Positions 58,134 through 64,000 of a stretch of 64,000 nt of DNA are shown here, one piece after another. A program made the position numbers and the translations under genes. The notes under the pieces were generated by a model. It saw only the letters and a list, made by a program, of their open reading frames with translations, was not told the DNA's origin and did not search any database. Origin of the DNA: Streptomyces aureocirculatus. GTDB lineage: Bacteria; Actinomycetota; Actinomycetes; Streptomycetales; Streptomycetaceae. The first letter of the stretch is position 1, and each line of letters opens with the position of its first letter. The stretch is from assembly GCF_000720475.1 (NCBI RefSeq), contig NZ_JOAP01000005.1, forward strand, positions 434,001 through 498,000, read 5' to 3'.

Positions 58134-58593
58134 GGCGGCTCCTAGGCCTTTGCCGGGGTGGTGGGCCCCGGTACTCCGTGCAGGGTGCGTTCCCACGACT
58201 ACTGCTCGGCGACTGCCTGTCACGTCGGCTGTGGGCAGGGGAGTCCGGTACCCCGCCCGGGCGCGGTGACGAGCGTGCCGTCACAGTCGAATCGCCCGTG
58301 GGGGATGACCCGTTGAACTGGCCCTTTGTGCAGAGCCTTGGAGCACACGGGCCCTGAGCGGCGGAGTGCCGAAGAGCGGCGATGCCGACTGACACCGGGA
58401 AGTGTTCACCGGTGGTGATGGAGCGTCAAGGTCGCGGACGGCACCGGCTCAACCGGCGCGACGCCTTCCGTCACCCCTGCCTCCGCGCTCCGCTCCCCGG
58501 CCCGCGGCACCGTGCCGCCGCAGTGGCTGACCGCTCCGTGGGAGGGTGCACCAGGGCCCGCGGAGGGGCCTCACCGTGTCGTACGCGTCGTGT
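58134..58593. other. Intergenic region between glpF and the thiolase gene
   Basis: 460 bp. It must contain the glpF promoter and the end of the thiolase transcript. I could not assign a promoter, operator or terminator with confidence, and saw no gene. No gylR-like regulator gene is present. Confidence 0.5.
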
Positions 58594-59784
58594 TCAGCGC
58601 ACCACCACCACCGACGATCCGTGCCCGAACAACCCTTGGTTCGCGGTGATCCCGACGCGCGCCCCGTCGATCTGCCGTGCGCCCGTAGTGCCGCGCAACT
58701 GCCACGTCAGCTCGCATACCTGGGCGATCGCCTGCGCGGGGACCGCCTCGCCGAAGGAGGCCAGGCCGCCGCTGGTGTTCACCGGTATGCGTCCGCCGGG
58801 TGCGGTGGTGCCCTCCCGCAGGAGCTTGGCCCCCTCGCCCGCGCCGCACAGGCCCAGATCCTCGTACCACTGGAGCTCCAGGGCAGTCGACAGGTCGTAC
58901 ACCTCCGCTACGGAGAGGTCGTGGGGGGCGATGCCCGCCTCTTCGTACGCGGCGCGGGCGACGGACTCCCGGAAGGTGTGCTCGGCGGGCGGCACGGCCG
59001 TCGCGGAGTCCGTCGCGATGTCCGGCAGGTCCAGGGCCGTGTTCGGATACGTGGGCGTGACGGTGGCGACCGCGCGGATGCGCACCGGGGTGCTCGCGCC
59101 GTGCCGGCGGGCGAACTCCAGGGTGGACAGCACGAGCGCCGCGGCGCCGTCGGACGTCGCGCAGATGTCGAGCAGCCGCAGCGGGTCGGCGACCACGGCG
59201 GACGCGGCGACCTCCCCGGCGGTCACGGCTCTGCGGTAGCGGGCGTGGGGGTTGAGCGCTCCCAGGGCCGCGTTCTTCACCTTGACCTGGGCGAAGTCCT
59301 CCAGCGTTTCACCGTGCACGGCCATCCTGCGGCGGGCGTACAGGCCGAAGTACGTGGGGTTCGTGGCACCCAGGACGCGAAAGCGCAGCCAGTCCGGGTC
59401 GTCCGGCCTCTCGCCCCCCGCAGGCCGGAAGAACCCCTTGGGGGCGGCGTCGGCACCGACCACCAGGACCACGTCGGTGAGGCCCGCGAGCAACTGGGCG
59501 CGTGCCGTGCCGATCGCTTGGGCCCCCGAGGCGCATGCCGCGTACACACTCGACACGCGTGCGCCCTGCCAGCCCAGAGCCTTGGCGAACGTCGCTCCGG
59601 CCACGTACCCGGGATAGCCGCCGCGCACGGTGTCCGCGCCCACCACGGACGTGATGTCCCGCCAGTCGACCCCGGCGTCCGCAAGGGCCGCGCGTGCCGC
59701 CACCGTCCCGTACTCGACGAAACCGCGGCCCCACTTGCCCCAGGGATGCATGCCCGCGCCGAGGACCGCCACATCATCCGTCAC
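58594..59784 (-). CDS. Thiolase-like lipid-transfer protein (Ltp/SCP-x type)
   Basis: Encodes 396 residues from GTG 59784, overlapping the DUF35 gene stop (GTGA). Thiolase fold: SVVGADTVRGGYPGYVAGAT, active-site loop VYAACASGAQAIGTARAQLL with the nucleophile Cys, ICATSDGAAALVLSTLEFAR, and the C-terminal NTSGGLASFGEAVPAQAIAQ then ITANQGLFGHGSS. Such proteins partner with DUF35 zinc-ribbon/OB-fold proteins in steroid or acyl-CoA side-chain metabolism (aldolase or thiolase chemistry). The substrate is unknown. Confidence 0.88.
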   Translation of the reverse strand: MTDDVAVLGAGMHPWGKWGRGFVEYGTVAARAALADAGVDWRDITSVVGADTVRGGYPGYVAGATFAKALGWQGARVSSVYAACASGAQAIGTARAQLLAGLTDVVLVVGADAAPKGFFRPAGGERPDDPDWLRFRVLGATNPTYFGLYARRRMAVHGETLEDFAQVKVKNAALGALNPHARYRRAVTAGEVAASAVVADPLRLLDICATSDGAAALVLSTLEFARRHGASTPVRIRAVATVTPTYPNTALDLPDIATDSATAVPPAEHTFRESVARAAYEEAGIAPHDLSVAEVYDLSTALELQWYEDLGLCGAGEGAKLLREGTTAPGGRIPVNTSGGLASFGEAVPAQAIAQVCELTWQLRGTTGARQIDGARVGITANQGLFGHGSSVVVVR

Positions 59785-60227
59785 GCCGCCACCCCCACCG
59801 GTCGCCAGTGCCACGTCGTCCACGTCGTCTCCGCGTCCTCACTGAGCACGCCGGGAACGACCTCCACCTCCATGCCGACCTCCAGGTCGGCGACGGTCAC
59901 TCCGGGGGCCCCCTGCCCGAGCACCACCATCCGTTCCGCGGCCAGCTCCACAGCGATCAACGTGTAGGGCCGCCATGGAAGTTCCGGGTCCGAGACATAG
60001 GGCGCTGGCGGCCGGTAGCGGCCGTCGGTGTACGACCAGACGCGTCCGCGCGGCGACAGGGGAACCTCGCTCAGACCGGTGCTCTGGCAGCCCGGATTGC
60101 GGCACAGCACGTCCTCGCGAGGGAAGAAGACGGCCCCGCAGGCCGTACAGCGCGTGCCGAGCAGACGGAAGGCCTCTCCCTCCCCGGCGAACCAGCGGGG
60201 CACCACGGGGGTGCGGGTGCGCGACAA
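59781..60227 (-). CDS. DUF35 Zn-ribbon / OB-fold protein
   Basis: Encodes 148 residues from TTG 60227, with GGAGG 4 nt upstream; no better start is seen. The zinc ribbon is RCTACGAVFFPREDVLCRNP and GC (four Cys). The OB-fold part is RGRVWSYTDGRYRPPAPYVS, then YTLIAVELAAERMVVLGQGA. It is coupled to the thiolase gene, the standard acyl-CoA-binding partner arrangement. Confidence 0.9.
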   Translation of the reverse strand: MSRTRTPVVPRWFAGEGEAFRLLGTRCTACGAVFFPREDVLCRNPGCQSTGLSEVPLSPRGRVWSYTDGRYRPPAPYVSDPELPWRPYTLIAVELAAERMVVLGQGAPGVTVADLEVGMEVEVVPGVLSEDAETTWTTWHWRPVGVAA

Positions 60228-60303
60228 GATTCCTCCAGAAAGCCGGATCTGACGGAACGTCAGGAGTGTACGCCGGGCGCCCCGCCTGATACACGAGGGA
60301 GAC

Positions 60304-61170
60304 ATGAAAAGACTCTCCCCGTGGTGGCGCGGTCCGGCCGTGACGGCTGCCGCCCTGTTCGCCGTGACCGCCGCTTCCGCACCCGCACCAGCACAGCCCG
60401 CAGGGCCCGGGCAGGACGCGCCCGCGCGGCACTCCCAGGGCGACGCCACGCCTCCGGAGCGCAAGGCGCCCCCGGAGTTCGTCGCCCTCCGGTCCGTGGA
60501 CCCGACGATCCTCCAGGAGACGCGCTACTTCACCCCGCACAACTTCGTGGGCGAGCGCATCGACGGCTACCGGCAGCCGGTCTGCCTCCTCACCCGGCCC
60601 GCGGCCCGCGCCCTGCACGCGGCACAGCGCAAGCTCCTGCGGCAGGGGTACTCGCTGAAGGTCTACGACTGCTATCGGCCCCAGCGTGCGGTCGACCACT
60701 TCGTGCGCTGGGCCAAGGACCTCCACGACGAACGCATGAAGCGCGAGTTCTACCCGCGCGTCGACAAGTCCCGCCTCTTCGAAGACGGCTACATCGCGGA
60801 GAAGTCCGGACACAGCAGGGGCTCCACCGTCGATCTGACGATCGTACGGCTGCCGGCCAAGCCCACGCGGCCGTACCTCCCCGGAGAACCCCTGACGCCC
60901 TGCTACGCGCCTCAGGGTGACCGCTTCCCCGACAACTCCGTGGACATGGGCACGGGTTACGACTGCTTCGACACCCTGTCGCACACCGACGACCCCCGCG
61001 TCCAAGGCAAGCAGCGCGCCCATCGCCAACTCCTCAAGGAGTCCCTCGCGCGGGTGGGCCTGGTGAACCTGCCGGAGGAATGGTGGCATTACACGTATAA
61101 ACCCGAGCCCTTTCCGGACACCTACTTCGACTTTCCCGTTTCGTACGGTTCGCTCAGCTCGCCCCGTTGA
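60304..61170 (+). CDS. Secreted VanX-type D-Ala-D-Ala dipeptidase (M15D)
   Basis: Encodes 288 residues. A signal peptide is evident (MKRLSPWW, then hydrophobic AVTAAALFAVTAASAPAPA). Zinc and catalytic residues are conserved: R125 in YDCYRPQRA, H170 and D177 in KSGHSRGSTVDLTI, E259 and H262 in EEWWHYTY. VanX cleaves D-Ala-D-Ala. The cytoplasmic resistance enzyme lacks a signal peptide, so this exported form is more likely a cell-wall recycling dipeptidase than a vancomycin-resistance enzyme. No vanHA genes are nearby. GAGGGAG precedes the ATG. Confidence 0.9.
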   Translation: MKRLSPWWRGPAVTAAALFAVTAASAPAPAQPAGPGQDAPARHSQGDATPPERKAPPEFVALRSVDPTILQETRYFTPHNFVGERIDGYRQPVCLLTRPAARALHAAQRKLLRQGYSLKVYDCYRPQRAVDHFVRWAKDLHDERMKREFYPRVDKSRLFEDGYIAEKSGHSRGSTVDLTIVRLPAKPTRPYLPGEPLTPCYAPQGDRFPDNSVDMGTGYDCFDTLSHTDDPRVQGKQRAHRQLLKESLARVGLVNLPEEWWHYTYKPEPFPDTYFDFPVSYGSLSSPR

Positions 61171-61589
61171 GCGTGAAACGCCGCATGTGTGGCGCGGTGG
61201 GAATGGAATGTGAAATCTCTGGGAAGAAGCGTAAAGGGATCGAGGGGGCCCGGACCGATGCTGGCCGGAACGCGCACCGTATCGCCCTGTCTACCTCACT
61301 TGGCTGGTAGTCGCTGGTGAGAGGCCCGTAACTCGGTGCCGACGCGTGAAAGTTCACCGCGTTGCCATGTTTCCGTGGCGGAAAAGTAGCGGTTACCGAG
61401 GTTATATCGAGGCGGTGCGTGGCCAGTTTGCGGTTCCTTCGAATTGCCCACGCAACCATCAACGACCAACATCGCGTCCTGTCCCACAAGGCAACCGCGT
61501 CGGCAGAAATGCTCCTGGCGAACCCGGACGACTCTGTGCGGCGCGGCCCGGGACCATCGATCCACCTTGCTACTTCATTGGAGAAAGAC
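61171..61589. other. Intergenic region upstream of the YidB-like gene
   Basis: 419 bp, less GC-rich than its surroundings. Two inverted repeats lie close together: GTGAA-AG-TTCAC (61346-61357) and TTTCCG-TGG-CGGAAA (61370-61384). They may be regulator sites. No gene is evident. Confidence 0.5.
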
Positions 61590-61901
61590 ATGGCTGCCAT
61601 CGAAGCGCCGGCAACGGCCCTGGAGCAGTTCCTCATCGCAACCCTGTACGACGGCAGCCAGGTCGGCGCCGCGGTGGAGCAGCTCCGCCAGGCCGGTCTC
61701 GGTGACAAGGTCGACTCCTGGCTGAGCACGGGCGAGAACCTGCCCGTCACCGCCGACGAGCTGGGCAAGGCCCTCTCCGACACCGTCGGCCGGATAGCCG
61801 CTCTCACCGGCCTCGGCGCGGACGAGGTGGCGCAGAAGATCGCCGCCGTGCTGCCGCCGGCCGTGGACGCGGTGAGCCCCAACGGCGAACTGGTCTCCTA
61901 G
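61590..61901 (+). CDS. YidB-like (DUF937) protein
   Basis: Encodes 103 residues from ATG 61590, with TGGAGAAAG upstream. The core GAAVEQLRQAGLGDKVDSWL, GENLPVTADELGKALSDTVG and LGADEVAQKIAAVLPPAVDA fits the YidB/DUF937 small helical family. SPNGELVS is its usual ending. The function is unknown. Confidence 0.88.
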   Translation: MAAIEAPATALEQFLIATLYDGSQVGAAVEQLRQAGLGDKVDSWLSTGENLPVTADELGKALSDTVGRIAALTGLGADEVAQKIAAVLPPAVDAVSPNGELVS

Positions 61902-62069
61902 TTCCGCCATCGGGACAGCACGCGGCCGCCGCCCGTCCTGACGGGGGGCGGCCGTGCACCCCGGGGTCCGTTCGCATACGCGCGTGCGAGCGGGCCCCGA
62001 GGCATGTTCCGCCAAGTAGAGGGCGCCTCAGGGAAGACCGCCGCCCGGAGATCGGCTACAGTCCGCGGC

Positions 62070-62609
62070 GTGTCCGCATCCACATCCGAATTCAGAGTCA
62101 AGCCCGTCCCGGATTCCCACTGTTCGGGCTGCGGCGCACCGTACGGGGAGCACCTCACCGGCTGGCCCCGCGGCTGCTCCGCCTGTGGCAACGTCGCCTA
62201 CCGCAACCCTCTGCCGGTGGCGATCGCCCTGCAGCCCGTGTACGACACCCATGGCACAGGCCTGGTGGTCGTGACTCGTGCCATCGCCCCCGCGCGCGGG
62301 GGACTCGCTCTGCCCGGCGGCTACATCGACGACCGGGAGGACTGGCGGCACGCCGTCGTCCGCGAGCTCAAGGAAGAGACCGGCATCAGCGCGGCGAGCC
62401 ACGACGTGCGCATCGTCGAATCGCTCAGCTCTCCCGACGGCCACGTGCTGCTGTTCGGCCTGCTGCCGGAACGCCCCGCGGCCGACCTGCCCGAGTCCGT
62501 ACCGACGGACGAGACGGAGGGCTGGGAACTGCTGTACCGGCCCGTGGAACTCTGCTTCCCCCTGCACACGGCGGTAGTGCAGGCGTGGTTCGAGGGCCGC
62601 TACGTCTGA
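62070..62609 (+). CDS. Nudix hydrolase with N-terminal zinc ribbon
   Basis: Encodes 179 residues from GTG 62070. A -10-like TACAGT (62057-62062) ends 7 nt before it, suggesting a leaderless message. The zinc ribbon is HCSGCGAPYGEHLTGWPRGC then SACGNVAYRNPLPV. The Nudix box GGYIDDREDWRHAVVRELKE continuing ETGI matches GX5EX7REUXEEXGU exactly. It probably hydrolyses a nucleoside diphosphate derivative; the substrate is unknown. Confidence 0.92.
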   Translation: MSASTSEFRVKPVPDSHCSGCGAPYGEHLTGWPRGCSACGNVAYRNPLPVAIALQPVYDTHGTGLVVVTRAIAPARGGLALPGGYIDDREDWRHAVVRELKEETGISAASHDVRIVESLSSPDGHVLLFGLLPERPAADLPESVPTDETEGWELLYRPVELCFPLHTAVVQAWFEGRYV

Positions 62610-62639
62610 CGCCATGTCCGATGCCGGGAGCCGTCCCGC

Positions 62640-62812
62640 AGGAAGGTGACTCCGAGGCCACATCCCGCGGTTACGTGACGCCGGGCCGCACCTCGCGACT
62701 ACGTCGGGCCCGGGCCACACTTCGCGGTTACGCCGGGCCCGGTCCACACTTCGCGGTCACGTCACCCGGTCCACGCCCTCCGGTCACGTCACCCGGGCCA
62801 CGCCCCGCGGCC
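62640..62812. repeat. 27-29-bp tandem repeats at the GH31 gene 3' end
   Basis: Units with the core CGGTCACGTCACCCGGnCCACG begin at 62755 and 62781. Diverged units (CACTTCGCGGTTACGCCGGG-type) lie at about 62640-62750. The last unit contains the GH31 stop codon (62784-62786, minus strand). Confidence 0.8.
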
Positions 62813-64000
62813 GATCGCCTCCGCGCACCCGCACCGCGTACTCCGGAACACCCCCCGACTCGTCGCCCTCCTTCTCGACAAGCAGCCGGTCGCCGCTCCA
62901 CCGCACCCCGAAGCGCTGGAGCTCCGGCTCCTCCCACCCGTCACCGCCGTCGGCGATCACCAGGCCCCCGCCCGAGCGCCCCTTCGCGGGCGCCCACACC
63001 TCCAGTACGAGCGCCCCGTCCGCACCCCGGACGGGCAGCACGGCGCCCGCGCGCGCGAGCACGGGTATGCGGGACAGGGGCGCCTCCAGGACGGCTCGTC
63101 CGGGGCCTTCGTACGCTTCCTCGGTGACGGTGTCGTACCAGCGACCGGGCGGCAGCCGTACGCTCCGCCGGTCGACCCCCTCCTCCAGGACCGGCGCGAC
63201 CAGCAGACAGTCCCCCAGTAGGAACGCGTCCTCACAGTCGCGCAACGCCCTGTCCTCCGGGGCGCCCCACCACAGCGGACGGGCGTAGGGCGCGCCGGTG
63301 CGCCGCGCCAGGTGCGAGAGCGTCACGAAGTACGGCAGCAGCCGACCGCGCTCTGCGAGAGCCACGCGCGCGTGCTCAAGCACCTCGGGACCGAACTCCC
63401 AGGGCTCCCTGCGACCCGCGTCCAGCGCCGCGTGCGTACGGAACAGCGGGAGGTGGGCGCCGAGTTGGAACCACCGCAGATACAGCTCCGGTGACGGGCT
63501 GCCGTCGAACCCGCCGACGTCGGGGCCCGAGTACGGCACTCCGCACAGGCCGAGCCCGAGAACCAGCGCGAGCGAGGCCCGCAGCCCCGGCCAGGTGCTG
63601 GCGACATCACCCGACCACGTCCCTCCGTAGCGTTGCATTCCCGCCCAGCCCGAGCGGGAGAAGAGGAACGGACGCTCGGAGGGCCGCAGTTCGCGCATGC
63701 CCTCGTAACCGGCACGCGCCATGCCGAGGGCGTACACGTTGTGTGCCTCCTGGTGGTCACCGCCCCGGCCCTCCAGGTCGTGCCGCGCCGAGCGGGGGAG
63801 GGTCGTCTCTCCGAAGGCAGCGAAGGACACCGGCTCGTTCATGTCGTGCCAGAACCCCGAGAAGCCCTGCGCGAGGCGCTCGTCGTAGAGCCCGCCCCAC
63901 CACTTGCGCACCCGCCCCGCCGTGAAGTCCGGATACACCGACTCACCGGGCCACACAAGCCCCCGCACGGCCCGCCCCGAGGCGTCCCGCACGAACGCGT
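62784..64000 (-). CDS. Glycoside hydrolase family 31, C-terminal part (5' end outside window)
   Basis: The frame is open to the window edge; 405 residues are visible. The catalytic nucleophile lies in GFSGFWHDMNEPVSF and the acid/base in GVPYSGPDVGGFDGSPSPEL, with FLFSRSGWAGMQRYGGTWSG between, all GH31 hallmarks. Downstream beta-domains include LPPGRWYDTVTEEAYEGPGR. It is probably an alpha-glucosidase or related exo-glycosidase, cytoplasmic or exported depending on the missing start. The 3' end carries tandem repeats. Confidence 0.9.
   Translation of the reverse strand, partial: AFVRDASGRAVRGLVWPGESVYPDFTAGRVRKWWGGLYDERLAQGFSGFWHDMNEPVSFAAFGETTLPRSARHDLEGRGGDHQEAHNVYALGMARAGYEGMRELRPSERPFLFSRSGWAGMQRYGGTWSGDVASTWPGLRASLALVLGLGLCGVPYSGPDVGGFDGSPSPELYLRWFQLGAHLPLFRTHAALDAGRREPWEFGPEVLEHARVALAERGRLLPYFVTLSHLARRTGAPYARPLWWGAPEDRALRDCEDAFLLGDCLLVAPVLEEGVDRRSVRLPPGRWYDTVTEEAYEGPGRAVLEAPLSRIPVLARAGAVLPVRGADGALVLEVWAPAKGRSGGGLVIADGGDGWEEPELQRFGVRWSGDRLLVEKEGDESGGVPEYAVRVRGGDRPRGVARVT

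Noticed and set aside
55854..58145. 763-codon plus-strand frame opposite glpF and glpK
   Set aside because: Antisense shadow of two strongly conserved genes.
60304..61170. VanX homologue as a vancomycin-resistance gene
   Set aside because: It has a signal peptide and no vanH, vanA or vanRS neighbours.

Overview
The window is high-GC DNA (roughly 73% by eye) whose real genes carry strong G/C at third codon positions, GTG/TTG starts and frequent ATGA or GTGA start-stop overlaps. Conservon genes, RbpA, SmeA/SffA and mycothiol-dependent detoxification identify a Streptomyces chromosome. From memory, the left 20 kb resembles the S. coelicolor region from chiD (SCO1429) through rbpA and ppm1 to smeA/sffA. 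I saw no transposase, integrase, phage gene, tRNA, rRNA or CRISPR array.

Layout. 1-20 kb is mostly core: a TetR-type regulator tail, chitinase ChiD with a direct-repeat promoter, an acyl-CoA dehydrogenase, a repeat-rich protein, a calycin-like/phosphotransferase pair, an Lrp regulator with an amidohydrolase, Ppm1, FxsA, RbpA (perfect sigma-R promoter), a glycerophosphodiester phosphodiesterase, a YczE/MocR divergon, the SffA/SmeA sporulation-septum pair, an ankyrin protein and a HEAT-like protein. 20.5-23.2 kb holds two coupled GT4 glycosyltransferases. 23.1-28.6 kb is a 5-oxoproline operon (MFS transporter, DUF1445 protein, PxpA, PxpB, PxpC) facing a GntR/FCD regulator; a perfect palindrome lies between its -35 and -10. 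28.7-36.2 kb is a three-gene SMC/condensin-like operon (kleisin-like, MukE-like, 1,593-residue SMC ATPase) with no associated nuclease gene. 36.3-45.7 kb is a glycine-betaine demethylation cluster: a Rieske oxygenase, dimethylglycine and sarcosine oxidases, a mycothiol-dependent formaldehyde dehydrogenase, an IclR regulator, and a ferredoxin with its reductase. 45.6-55.5 kb carries a repeat-rich membrane protein and a conservon (cvnA-B-C-D) interrupted by a fused 5-oxoprolinase. 55.8-64 kb has glpFK, a thiolase/DUF35 pair, a secreted VanX-type dipeptidase, a YidB-like protein, a Nudix hydrolase and a truncated GH31 glycosidase.

Two things stand out. One is the SMC-like operon, with an unusual ATPase (Asp-Asn at Walker B) and an unannotated 57-codon ORF that couples its first two genes. 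The other is pervasive short tandem repetition. At several loci (TetR, chiD, DUF1445, dimethylglycine oxidase, GH31) the 3' end of the gene is copied in tandem past the stop codon. Elsewhere, in-frame minisatellites have put low-complexity inserts into conserved enzymes (ferredoxin reductase, amidohydrolase, 5-oxoprolinase, glycosyltransferase, SMC).
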